The notes: generated from the sequence alone by a model not told the origin. A stretch of 64,000 bases of DNA from Gaetbulibacter sp. 4G1 (GCF_002741945.1 NZ_MDVN01000020.1:1-64000); one strand, 5' to 3'. Positions 8,657-16,404 are shown, numbered from the stretch's first letter. Program-made: numbers and translations.

Positions 8657-10063
8657 TTAATTGATAAGGATTGGGTAAATCTCATCTAATGAAGTGATTC
8701 CTTTTGTAAATAAATCAAAAGCTTTATCAGAGAGTTTTTTATTTTTCATGTGGTCAGACTGTTCTAATGTGTTTTTTTTAATTGCATCAATTACGTCACT
8801 AGTAATTGGTAATATTTCATAAATAGCTCTTCTACCTTTATATCCTGTATGATAACAATCATTACATCCAATAGCTACATGGTGTTTATTTAGTTTCTTT
8901 TTGATATTAAATGTTAATGGTAAATCATCTTCATTAAAGTCTTTTTCTTCTTTACAAGTATTGCAAAGCGTTCTTATTAATCGTTGAGCTACAGAAATAT
9001 TAATAGTTTCAGCAATTAAAAAAGAAGGCACTCCCATGTCTACTAATCTGGAAATAGTCCCTATCGCTGAATTAGTATGAATTGTAGATAATACAAGATG
9101 TCCAGTTAAAGAGGCCCTTATTGCCATTTGAGCTGTTTGTGCATCTCTTATCTCACCTAACATAATAATATCTGGATCTTGCCTTAAAAAAGAGCGTAAT
9201 GCAGATGTAAAAGTAAGTCCAATATCTTCTTTTAGCTGTACTTGGTTAATACCCTTTAAAGTATACTCTATAGGGTCTTCAACTGTAACTATATTTGTGT
9301 TTATGTTATTAAGGTACTTTAAAGTTCCGTATAGAGTAGTTGTTTTTCCTGAACCTGTAGGTCCGCTAATTAGAATAATCCCATTAGTTTTTTTTATAGC
9401 TTCTAAATATAATGGCAAATCATCTATTTCAAACCCTAATTGATTGATATCTAAATGCGAAGCATCACGTCCTAAAATACGCATAACTACTTTTTCTCCG
9501 TGGTGTGTAGGTAAAATTGAAACTCTTATATCAAATTCTTCATATTCAATCCTTCCGTCTTGTGGGAGTCTCTTTTCTGTAATATCTAAATTCGATTTAA
9601 TCTTAATTTGGTTAATTAACTCTAAATAATTCTCCTTTTTTATATTATTTTTCTCAATTAATTGCCCATCTATTCTCAACCTTACTCTAACATCATCTTC
9701 ATATATTTCTATATGAATATCACTGGCGTTAATATGCTTAGCTTCAAAAATTAAATCTTCTAAAAAATCATTTCGATACGATACTAATTTTGGTTCAGAA
9801 TCATTCCTTCTATAGTAAGTAGATAGTGCTTTTTTTATTACTGAAGATTCTACCATTTCTAAACTTACCTGTTTATTAAAGAGCATTTTTAATTCTTCTC
9901 TTATATTACTAATGGTAGACTCTTGAGTTTGGTCAATATAAAATACACCCTCTTCTTCCGAAATAGATTTAGGGATTATCAAAAAGTGATTAGCTATTTC
10001 ATAATTAATAGCTTGCTGTAAATTTACCGTTAAGGTAATATGATTGGTTTTTATTGCTTCCAT
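8657..10063 (-). CDS. GspE/PilB-type assembly ATPase
   Basis: 468 residues. Residues 1-90 form a short N-terminal domain. The ATPase follows, with a conserved DLIFEAKHINASDIHIE and RLRIDGQL entry, Walker A GPTGSGKT (residues 234-241), the Asp box TVEDPIEY, Walker B IIMLGEIRD and the His box STIHTN. A tetracysteine zinc module (CNTC...CNDC) and GYKGRRAIYE close the protein, as in GspE and PilB. It powers pseudopilus assembly from the cytoplasm. The start codon overlaps the prepilin peptidase stop by one base on the upstream side. No second, PilT-like retraction ATPase is in the window, which fits type II secretion or a non-retracting pilus better than twitching pili. Confidence 0.95.
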   Translation of the reverse strand: MEAIKTNHITLTVNLQQAINYEIANHFLIIPKSISEEEGVFYIDQTQESTISNIREELKMLFNKQVSLEMVESSVIKKALSTYYRRNDSEPKLVSYRNDFLEDLIFEAKHINASDIHIEIYEDDVRVRLRIDGQLIEKNNIKKENYLELINQIKIKSNLDITEKRLPQDGRIEYEEFDIRVSILPTHHGEKVVMRILGRDASHLDINQLGFEIDDLPLYLEAIKKTNGIILISGPTGSGKTTTLYGTLKYLNNINTNIVTVEDPIEYTLKGINQVQLKEDIGLTFTSALRSFLRQDPDIIMLGEIRDAQTAQMAIRASLTGHLVLSTIHTNSAIGTISRLVDMGVPSFLIAETINISVAQRLIRTLCNTCKEEKDFNEDDLPLTFNIKKKLNKHHVAIGCNDCYHTGYKGRRAIYEILPITSDVIDAIKKNTLEQSDHMKNKKLSDKAFDLFTKGITSLDEIYPILIN

Positions 10064-10545
10064 TAAAAAGGAGTCTTAATGTTAAAAACATTTTGTACAA
10101 CAATACTAATCGCAAGAAATAATGATAAATAACCAGCAAGTGGTATTGTTTTCATTCTTTTGAACAGTAATAATATTAGATGTAGAAATAACGAGAACAA
10201 TAAGCCCGCTATAAAAAATAAAACAAACGTTTTGAATTCAAAAAGAGGTGTTATAGCTACAAAAAAAACAATATCTCCTAAGCCAATAGCTCTGTCAATT
10301 GGATTAAATAAAGCTTTTGTTTTTAATGAAAAATAAAGCGTAAGGCCTAGTATATTAATAATTAAAAAACCAACATTAAAAAGAATATTTATTAGTTGTA
10401 AATCATTAGAAGTATAATTAATAAATATTGCAAAACAAAAAATCAATATAGGTAAGATGACGTGTATTTTTCGTTTTCTTACATCAAAATACAGTACAAA
10501 AAGCAAAGTTGTTATTAATAAAATATATTCTAAGTCAAGTATCAT
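10063..10545 (-). CDS. Prepilin peptidase (A24 family, short form without methylase domain)
   Basis: 160 residues, six predicted membrane segments. Both catalytic aspartates are recognisable: one in LYFDVRKRKI near the N terminus and one in the GxGD motif of GLGDIVFF (about residue 90). The IPLAGYLSLFL segment near the C terminus is also typical. Full-length PilD/GspO has an extra N-terminal cysteine-rich methyltransferase domain that is missing here, as in CpaA/TadV types. It would cleave the leaders of the four pseudopilins encoded around it. It is embedded between the major pseudopilin and the ATPase genes, with 1-2 bp junctions. Confidence 0.88.
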   Translation of the reverse strand: MILDLEYILLITTLLFVLYFDVRKRKIHVILPILIFCFAIFINYTSNDLQLINILFNVGFLIINILGLTLYFSLKTKALFNPIDRAIGLGDIVFFVAITPLFEFKTFVLFFIAGLLFSLFLHLILLLFKRMKTIPLAGYLSLFLAISIVVQNVFNIKTPF

Positions 10546-10546
10546 A

Positions 10547-11002
10547 TTAATCTTTTACAATTTCTTTTAATTTACGGTCTTGATCAATTTCCCATGTATT
10601 ATAAATTCCATCGCCATCAAAATCTTGTAACGCAGTTGCTGTAGCTTTAAAACTGTTTAATGATGCTTCAATAACTTCAATTTTATACACTGCTTGCCCA
10701 CCCTTATCTATCGTTAAAGCTTCTTCAAACCCTAATTCATTAAAATCTGTTGTGTATTTAGAATGTCTATAAAAATGGCTTTTTTCTAGCCCATGAATCA
10801 TACTTAACATGTTTTGCGCTTCAATAGATTTAGCGCTTGTAACTACCGATGTTTGATTTGGTACAACCAAATAAATTAAAATACCTATGATACAGAGTAC
10901 AATTAAAATCTCAGACATAGAGTATGCTTTTAAATAGAATTTATCTTTCTCTAATTTTAATCTTAATTTTTTCATTATTTTAAATTTTAAATTATTTTGC
11001 AT
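10547..11002 (-). CDS. Major pseudopilin (GspG/type IV pilin-like)
   Basis: 151 residues from an ATG that follows the GspF stop codon directly; an in-frame ATG at 10975 would shorten the leader to 17 residues. The basic leader ends at Ala26, followed by YSMSEILIVLCIIGILIYLV. The glutamate at mature position +5 and the hydrophobic helix are the hallmarks of class III signal peptides. The -1 residue is Ala instead of the usual Gly. The globular part contains EAQNMLSMIHGLEKSHFYRHSKY, which resembles GspG/PilA regions, and ends with an acidic DFDGDGIYNTWEID that may bind calcium, as the GspG C terminus does. This is the probable main subunit of the pseudopilus. Confidence 0.85.
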   Translation of the reverse strand: MQNNLKFKIMKKLRLKLEKDKFYLKAYSMSEILIVLCIIGILIYLVVPNQTSVVTSAKSIEAQNMLSMIHGLEKSHFYRHSKYTTDFNELGFEEALTIDKGGQAVYKIEVIEASLNSFKATATALQDFDGDGIYNTWEIDQDRKLKEIVKD

Positions 11003-12127
11003 CTAATTTTGAATGACTTTACTTAAATTGAATATAGGAGAGTACATTGCTATCATTATAAAACCAACAATCCCGCCAATTAAAACTATCATTATAGGTT
11101 CTAAAATGGTTCCTATCATTTTTGTTGAATGATCTATATCATCATTATATTGGTTAGCTAATTCATCATACATAGAATCTAACTCATTAATTTGCTCTCC
11201 AATAGCAGTTAATGATATAATTTTAGGTGTAAAAAACGTATGTTTTTTTAAACTAGTGGCTAATGTTTCGCCTTTAAGTATATCTTTTTTAGCTTGTGCT
11301 AACACCACTTTAAGAGGATAAAATGAAATCATCTTTTCTGTTAATTCCAAAGATGTTATTAATGGAGTTTTAGCAGACAATAAAAGTCCTAGTGATTGAC
11401 AAAATCGTGCTAAATAAATTTTTCGAACAAGGCTTCCAAAGTAAGGTATCTTTAACAAGGTGTTTGATATTATTCTTTTATAAACATCCTTTTCTTTTAA
11501 CAATTTATGCGCTATAAATATCAATAAAACGAAGCCAAGTGTTACTAAAATTATAGTATTGAAATTATTAGAAATGTTTACAACAAACTGTGTAATTTTA
11601 GGAAGTTCTTTTCCAAATTGCTGAAAAACAGAAGCAAACATTGGCACGACAAAATTTAGCATAAAATAGAGCACGCCAAAGGTGATTAGCAACACAAATA
11701 CTGGGTAGGCTAAAACAGAAACAACCTGCCGTTTCATTTTTATTTTTCTTGAAAAGAATTTTTGAAGTTCATCAAAAATATCAGGTAACCGTCTAGTATC
11801 TTCACCTATTTTTATACTATAATATTCATAAGAGGAAAAGTATTTATAATTTTTGATAGCTTGATGCAGTGATTTTCCTTTCACAACATCATTATTAATA
11901 GTTTTGTAGATGGTTTTTATAAACTTAGATTTTTGTTGATCAGTTAATATTTCCAAGGCTTGATTAAAATCTACTCCAGATTTAATTAGAGTAGAAAACT
12001 CTCTATAAAAGTCTTCTTTTTGTTTATCAGAAAAACGTTTAAAAAAAGGCATAGAAAATTTAATCTCTGTATTAAGAGCATTTTTCTTTTTTGCTTTTAG
12101 GCTATATGCACTTACTTCAATTTTCAT
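11003..12127 (-). CDS. GspF/PilC-type inner-membrane platform protein
   Basis: 374 residues with two T2SSF repeats. Each begins with a cytoplasmic helical bundle: FYREFSTLIKSGVDFNQALEIL near residue 40 and ARFCQSLGLLLSAKTPLITSLE near residue 240. Three membrane helices lie at about 145-175, 190-210 and 345-365. The C-terminal LEPIMIVLIGGIVGFIMIAMYSPIF is highly characteristic. The protein is the polytopic base on which the pseudopilus is assembled. Its start overlaps the end of the preceding small pseudopilin gene by 11 bp, and its stop abuts the major pseudopilin start. Length is close to, slightly below, the usual 400. Confidence 0.95.
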   Translation of the reverse strand: MKIEVSAYSLKAKKKNALNTEIKFSMPFFKRFSDKQKEDFYREFSTLIKSGVDFNQALEILTDQQKSKFIKTIYKTINNDVVKGKSLHQAIKNYKYFSSYEYYSIKIGEDTRRLPDIFDELQKFFSRKIKMKRQVVSVLAYPVFVLLITFGVLYFMLNFVVPMFASVFQQFGKELPKITQFVVNISNNFNTIILVTLGFVLLIFIAHKLLKEKDVYKRIISNTLLKIPYFGSLVRKIYLARFCQSLGLLLSAKTPLITSLELTEKMISFYPLKVVLAQAKKDILKGETLATSLKKHTFFTPKIISLTAIGEQINELDSMYDELANQYNDDIDHSTKMIGTILEPIMIVLIGGIVGFIMIAMYSPIFNLSKVIQN

Positions 12128-12602
12128 TAAAAAAAATGTTATTTATAGTATTGGCTCTATTCTTTCTTAAAAAATAGTTTGTAGTAATAGAATCTTCTAA
12201 TACTTCAATTGTAGCTTGAAGTGTTTTGTTTAATGGAATTGAAATGTCGCTTTGCAAAAACTCGTAATTTATAATACGAAGTTTAAAAGTGTCAGTTTTT
12301 ATATCATTTTGTCTTAAAATAAATTTCTTTAGTATAGTATAATTGATGCTTGTTCCATCATAATACTCCAATGATAATTGATTGTTATAATGGGAAAAAC
12401 TAGTTGCATTATATATATCGTTTTTAACAGCAGTATTAAATAAGTTGTATTGTAAAACACTAGTGTTTTCTTTTTGAAAAAGAATCATTTGCTTTTCTAT
12501 TAGATTAAATACAGAATAACTAAGGGCAATGATAATCCCCATTAAAATCAAACTTATCAAGGCCTCTAATACGGTGAAGCTTTTTAGATAGATACTATTC
12601 AT
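12117..12602 (-). CDS. Minor pseudopilin (GspJ/PilW-like position)
   Basis: 161 residues with a very short leader: Ser8 followed by FTVLEALISLILMGIIIAL. Glutamate at +5 and the long hydrophobic helix identify a type IV pilin-like protein; Ser at -1 is atypical. The remaining 130 residues are beta-rich with no recognisable family signature (NYTILKKFILRQNDIKT). It overlaps its neighbours by 8 and 11 bp and sits between another small pseudopilin and the platform gene. By gene order it would correspond to a GspI/J-type minor subunit of the tip complex. That assignment is inferred. Confidence 0.75.
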   Translation of the reverse strand: MNSIYLKSFTVLEALISLILMGIIIALSYSVFNLIEKQMILFQKENTSVLQYNLFNTAVKNDIYNATSFSHYNNQLSLEYYDGTSINYTILKKFILRQNDIKTDTFKLRIINYEFLQSDISIPLNKTLQATIEVLEDSITTNYFLRKNRANTINNIFFNEN

Positions 12603-12948
12603 TGTAAGGAATTAGCTTATTAATCTGATATTCTTTATTTCCAGTTTTAATTAAAAATGATAAAATTGCGGTATAAGTCTCTTCATCAATATTTACTTTT
12701 TTTATAATAGTATAACCGCTATATTTAAAAACTTCTTCATCATAATCTTGCAGTTTTTCACTTTCATAAGTTAAAAACTCAACATTATGTTTAGCTTTAT
12801 AATAATGAACAGATTTATTTTGACTAATAACATTTAAGTAAACTAAAAACGCTACTAAGCCACAAATAGAAATAATAGATATAGCTATAACAGATTCCAT
12901 TAACGATGATGCTTTTAGCATTCTTTTAAAGTGCCTTAATGACTGCAT
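12595..12948 (-). CDS. Minor pseudopilin (GspI-like position)
   Basis: 117 residues, ATG start inside the end of the upstream gene (23-bp overlap). The basic leader ends at Ala13, followed by SSLMESVIAISIISICGLVAFL. Glutamate is at mature position +5 and the hydrophobic stretch is of typical length. The small soluble part is beta-rich (YSGYTIIKKVNIDEETYTAI). It is about the size of GspI, which initiates pseudopilus tip assembly together with GspJ and GspK. The family assignment beyond type IV pilin-like is from position and size. Confidence 0.75.
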   Translation of the reverse strand: MQSLRHFKRMLKASSLMESVIAISIISICGLVAFLVYLNVISQNKSVHYYKAKHNVEFLTYESEKLQDYDEEVFKYSGYTIIKKVNIDEETYTAILSFLIKTGNKEYQINKLIPYNE

Positions 12949-14191
12949 ACTTTTTTTTATTGGATGGGTTTCTAAATAATGGAAGCTCTATAAAGTCATC
13001 AGGAAGATCCTTTTTATTTATAGATGCGTTCAAGATTACATTTTCATAATTAGAAGCTTCTGTTCTTAAAAAAAATCGATCCGTGTAAATACTTCCAATA
13101 ATTTTTCCTTTTAGCTGTGTACTCCCGTAACAATAGACATTACCTATCACACTAGCATTTTCATAAATTAGTAATTCTCGGTCTAAGGAATTATTATAAG
13201 TATTACCATCTATTACAATGCCCCCAATCAATGTGCTATTTTTTTTTATCTCAACTGAAACACTATCCGCATCATTTTTAATATATATATTAGAGGGGTA
13301 CATTAATGAAACATCTTCTTCGACAAGAACTTTTTGAGATGCAATAATTTGAACATTACCCTTAAATCCTGATGCCATTTTAACAACTGGCGCCATTATA
13401 ACGACATCGTTTAATTGTACCGAATCACCAATTTCTAAATCATTATTTGAAAACAGAATAAAATTGCCTTTACAGGCCAAGTCTTTAAGGAGCTTTATGT
13501 CGTTAAGATCTATGACTTTAGTAGTAGCATCAAATTCATTTATTAGTACTGTTTCTTTATTTATATTATTTAAAGGTAAACGAGGTAAACTAGAAACATC
13601 TATATGAATTTCTTTATCGATTTTTGGAAGTTTATCCTTAGATTTTGTCTGCTGTCCTTTTAAATTGATAGAATTTCCTCTTTGTCCATTAATATATGCT
13701 TGTTCTGAACGGCCATTTGGAATTTCAATATCTCCTTTAATTTGTGTGCTCCCTGAAAACTTTAAAGGCTTGTCATAATCAGTTACATAAAGAGCTAAAT
13801 TGCTGGTATTATCTTTTGTGTTGCCAACCAAAACTGCTTTAGAAATAGTATCTGATTTAAATACCGATTTGCAAATAAACACATCATAAAAACCCCAATT
13901 CTTTTTTTCAACAGAAGACGTAATACCATCTTCAAAAACATCAATTTCTAGTATACTATTGTAGGATACTAATTCACTATTACTTAAAAAATAATTTAAT
14001 ACCGATTCGTTTCTACCAATTAAGTCTTCTTGCAGATACAGTTTGTCATTTAAAACATTTTGATAATGCGCTATTAAAATAAAGCAGCCACAAAAAACAG
14101 AAATAATGACACAAACAAAAATGGCATTTATTAAAGAGGAACCCTTTATTAAATATTTGGTTTTTAAACTTTTATTGAAATTATTTTTCAA
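12926..14191 (-). CDS. GspK/PilX-like tip pseudopilin with beta-repeat (bactofilin-like) body
   Basis: 421 residues. The only start that keeps the leader is TTG at 14191. The leader ends at Gly17, followed by SSLINAIFVCVIISVFCGCF. Mature position +5 is Asn22, not Glu. Loss of the +5 glutamate is the hallmark of GspK, the subunit that caps the type II pseudopilus. After a linker, residues about 140-400 are a run of short beta repeats with regular hydrophobic and glycine steps, such as STQIKGDIEIP, KMASGFKGNVQIIA, NASVIGNVYCYGSTQLKGKIIG. This resembles a right-handed beta helix of bactofilin type more than the usual GspK saddle domain. It is the first gene of the operon, after the promoter at 14259-14266. 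Confidence 0.7.
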   Translation of the reverse strand: MKNNFNKSLKTKYLIKGSSLINAIFVCVIISVFCGCFILIAHYQNVLNDKLYLQEDLIGRNESVLNYFLSNSELVSYNSILEIDVFEDGITSSVEKKNWGFYDVFICKSVFKSDTISKAVLVGNTKDNTSNLALYVTDYDKPLKFSGSTQIKGDIEIPNGRSEQAYINGQRGNSINLKGQQTKSKDKLPKIDKEIHIDVSSLPRLPLNNINKETVLINEFDATTKVIDLNDIKLLKDLACKGNFILFSNNDLEIGDSVQLNDVVIMAPVVKMASGFKGNVQIIASQKVLVEEDVSLMYPSNIYIKNDADSVSVEIKKNSTLIGGIVIDGNTYNNSLDRELLIYENASVIGNVYCYGSTQLKGKIIGSIYTDRFFLRTEASNYENVILNASINKKDLPDDFIELPLFRNPSNKKKYAVIKAL

Positions 14192-14258
14192 CTTTATCTC
14201 AATTATATTTATTAATTTTTATTTTAAACATTTGCGTTTAAATTTAGGGGTGCTCGTA

Positions 14259-14266
14259 CAAAAATA
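14259..14266 (-). promoter_or_regulatory. Predicted -7 box of the pseudopilin operon
   Basis: The minus strand reads TATTTTTG, a perfect TAnnTTTG Bacteroidota -7 element. It lies about 67 bases upstream of the TTG start of the first pseudopilin gene and only 3 bases downstream of the operator-like motif at 14270-14282. No clear -33 element is present, which fits an activator-dependent promoter. Confidence 0.55.
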
Positions 14267-14269
14267 ATT

Positions 14270-14303
14270 AAGGTTATACCCTAAAATAAAAAGGGATTTC
14301 CTT
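14270..14303. promoter_or_regulatory. Paired 13-bp operator-like motif upstream of the pseudopilin operon
   Basis: AAGGTTATACCCT (14270-14282) and AAGGGATTTCCTT (14291-14303) are 21 bp apart, two helical turns. Both match the AAGG-N5-CCTT pattern also paired at 3033-3067 and 16070-16104. The position immediately upstream of the -7 box suits an activator site. LytTR-domain regulators are known to bind pairs of short direct repeats about two turns apart, so the LytTR gene at 15291-16016 is the natural candidate. Confidence 0.6.
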
Positions 14304-14313
14304 ACATTGAAGG

Positions 14314-14994
14314 TTAAATAAATCCTTTTTCATGTGCCAATTGTAATAAATCTCTATCTCCCTTCCCTTCTACATTAAAAACATCTTTCAATATTCGTTT
14401 TCTTCTTTCAAGTGCTGCTATTGACAATGGCAAAAGGTTAGGTAACTCGTTCATTTTAGTGCCATTAGACAATTCATATAAAAGTTTTCTATCAATACTG
14501 TCTATGACAAAATCATTTGCTGATTGTTTGCGCAATATTTTAATTACAGATTTACTATAATATGGCGGGTCAGAAATAACAGCTTTTACAGCCTCATTTA
14601 ATATATCAGACGTTAAATCCCCTTTAATTAAAAGAGCTTCTGGATTTACTTTTTTAAAAATACAGGATACCATATAGCTATCATTAAAAGTTGTAGATAC
14701 TATTATTTTAATATTCTCAAAACGCTTTTTTAATAATACACCTAAATCTTCCCCTCCTAAAATTTTCTTATCCTTAGAAGCAGGAAGCCTTATATCTAAA
14801 AAAGCAATATCATACGGGTTCTTTTTAGTTGCTTTATTAATTTTTAAAATTGCTGTATCACAATCATTGGCTGTATCAATAATAAATTTAAGTGCTTTAC
14901 TTTCTTGAGTAATTTGATTTAAAGTTTGCTTATAAGCATTTGTAATTAGTGGATGATCATCAATTAATAGAATTCGGTACGTACTAAGTCTCAT
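14314..14994 (-). CDS. Response regulator, canonical receiver with LuxR-like C terminus
   Basis: 226 residues. The receiver keeps all catalytic residues: Asp12-Asp13 in LIDDHP, phospho-acceptor Asp67 in FLDIRLP, Thr101/102 and Lys124 in LLIKGD. The C-terminal 70 residues (DRKLLYELSNGTKMNELPNL...SIAALERRKRILKDVF) align with the LuxR/NarL-type helix-turn-helix pattern, as in Bacteroidota regulators of this kind. It should bind DNA when phosphorylated. No histidine kinase is encoded nearby, so the partner must be elsewhere or a hybrid. It sits directly upstream of the pseudopilin operon on the same strand, and its 3' end lies 11 bp from the second operator-like motif. Confidence 0.85.
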   Translation of the reverse strand: MRLSTYRILLIDDHPLITNAYKQTLNQITQESKALKFIIDTANDCDTAILKINKATKKNPYDIAFLDIRLPASKDKKILGGEDLGVLLKKRFENIKIIVSTTFNDSYMVSCIFKKVNPEALLIKGDLTSDILNEAVKAVISDPPYYSKSVIKILRKQSANDFVIDSIDRKLLYELSNGTKMNELPNLLPLSIAALERRKRILKDVFNVEGKGDRDLLQLAHEKGFI

Positions 14995-15290
14995 AGATTA
15001 AATATTTAATTAAAAATGTTACTATTATGCTACAATTAGTTATTGCTTTGTATTTCAATTCCTAAATACACTTACTAAAACTTGTTAGTTTAAGCACAAA
15101 ATTTAGAGTTTAAATTAGAAAAAGGGATATGAAATCAATTCAATGTTCAATTGCATGAACTTATTTATAAATCTAGATTTAAATGATTTATAAACATATT
15201 ACAATAGTATTATATATATTCGAACTATATAGCGAAGCAATTAGTGAAACCTTTATTTCTATGAGTGAAGTAACACTTTTTGATAGGGAG
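14995..15290. other. Intergenic region between the two response regulator genes
   Basis: A 296-bp AT-rich gap separates the LytTR gene from the canonical response regulator. I see no convincing open reading frame, no intrinsic terminator with a U-tract, and no paired AAGG-N5-CCTT motif. The regulator at 14314-14994 presumably has its own promoter here, but no clear -7 box stands out. Confidence 0.5.
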
Positions 15291-16016
15291 TTAATTTATA
15301 CCTAAAACAGAAGTTTGGGAAAGTGAATTTATCATAGAATCAATATTATTAATATAAGTTTTACTAAAAGGCACATTTAGCAAGCACTTTTTTAGTGTGC
15401 AATTTAAAGTACCATAATTGACTCTGCTAATATGGTTTTTATTAACAATATAGCTTTTGTGAATTCTCAAAAAGTTTTTCGGTAATATGTTTTCAAAAGT
15501 TTTAAGTGTTTTATAAGCACTTACCTTATGACCGCTAGTCATATAAAAATCAGTAGTATTATTATCAGCCTTTAAATATAAAACCTCGTCTGTTTCTAAA
15601 TAACGATAATCTTTATACGATTTTAGACAAATGGTTTTATTTATTTTAATTGGATGTTTTTTTTTAAACTTCAAAATAGCTTTTCTAATATCCAATTCTG
15701 TAATTGGGTTTAATAAATAATCAAAAAAACCAGATTTTATAGCTTCGTATGTTTTTTCTTTAGAAGAAGAAACTGCAATAAACTCATAATCTTTTTTTAA
15801 ATATTGATCTACTTCATTAACAAGATTAAAAGGGTCATCTAATATAGAATCTAGATTTAAAAAAATTAAATCTGGTGTATACTTGAGAATAATACCAATA
15901 GACTCTGAATAATCATGTGCATAACCGACACAATTAAATTCATGAAAATCATCAAGTACTTTTTTAACTTTGTTAATAGTCGTTTCTTCGGTTTCAATAA
16001 TTAGATAATTAATCAA
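15291..16016 (-). CDS. LytTR-family regulator with degenerate (pseudo-)receiver
   Basis: 241 residues from a TTG start; no in-frame ATG lies nearby. Residues 1-115 have the receiver fold, but every catalytic position is changed. The acidic pair is Glu8-Thr9 (IIETEE for the usual IIDDE), the phospho-acceptor is Asn54 (IFLNLD), and the conserved lysine is Asn103 (YLLNPI for YLLKP). Residues about 130-230 are a LytTR DNA-binding domain with typical VLYLKADNNTTDFYMTSG, FLRIHKSYIVNKNHI. LytTR domains bind paired direct repeats. The protein is therefore probably constitutive or controlled by level or ligand, not by phosphorylation. A paired motif lies upstream of its own gene, suggesting autoregulation. 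Confidence 0.88.
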   Translation of the reverse strand: MINYLIIETEETTINKVKKVLDDFHEFNCVGYAHDYSESIGIILKYTPDLIFLNLDSILDDPFNLVNEVDQYLKKDYEFIAVSSSKEKTYEAIKSGFFDYLLNPITELDIRKAILKFKKKHPIKINKTICLKSYKDYRYLETDEVLYLKADNNTTDFYMTSGHKVSAYKTLKTFENILPKNFLRIHKSYIVNKNHISRVNYGTLNCTLKKCLLNVPFSKTYINNIDSMINSLSQTSVLGIN

Positions 16017-16069
16017 GGTATTTGAATTAAAATGTAAGCAATAATATTTGTATTATAATTATTTCAGGT

Positions 16070-16104
16070 AAGGTTTTACCTTTATTAAAGTAAGGCTTTT
16101 CTAT
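16070..16104. promoter_or_regulatory. Paired 13-bp operator-like motif upstream of the LytTR gene
   Basis: AAGGTTTTACCTT (16070-16082) is a perfect 5+5 palindrome around three bases. A weaker second copy, AAGGCTTTTCTAT (16092-16104), lies 22 bp away and keeps the AAGG half. The arrangement matches the pairs at 14270-14303 and 3033-3067. It lies 54 bp upstream of the LytTR start codon. Autoregulation is inferred. Confidence 0.5.
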
Positions 16105-16220
16105 TAAAAACTATTTGTTATTTAAATTATGCTAAGCTGGTTGTGGACAAAATTATAATTTGAAGACTTCTACTCTATAATTGATATACTCCAGTGCACT
16201 ATTCGAAGGTAAATTGGACA

Positions 16221-16245
16221 GCGATTATCAATCGCATTTTTTTGT
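16221..16245 (+). terminator. Orphan intrinsic terminator-like hairpin
   Basis: GCGATT-ATC-AATCGC forms a perfect 6-bp stem with a 3-base loop, followed by an A and a T-rich run. It points along the plus strand, where no gene precedes it. It may end an unannotated small RNA beginning somewhere after 16100, or be fortuitous. Confidence 0.45.
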
Positions 16246-16373
16246 TTTTGTTGATGTAAATCTTTAGTGTTGTTTCCATAGTTTTTCTTTTGGCGAAACA
16301 TATGATTTTTGGTAAAACATTGATGGAACAAAAAACTGATATTAAACGAATTGTTTCGAAATCAACTGAAAAC

Positions 16374-16404
16374 AAAAAACCCGCAATTCTTATAAACTGC
16401 GGGG
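16374..16404 (-). terminator. Intrinsic terminator downstream of tRNA-Arg
   Basis: On the minus strand the stem CCCGCA/TGCGGG is followed by TTTTTTG. It lies about 28 bp downstream of the 3' end of the tRNA, the expected place for a monocistronic tRNA terminator. Confidence 0.75.
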
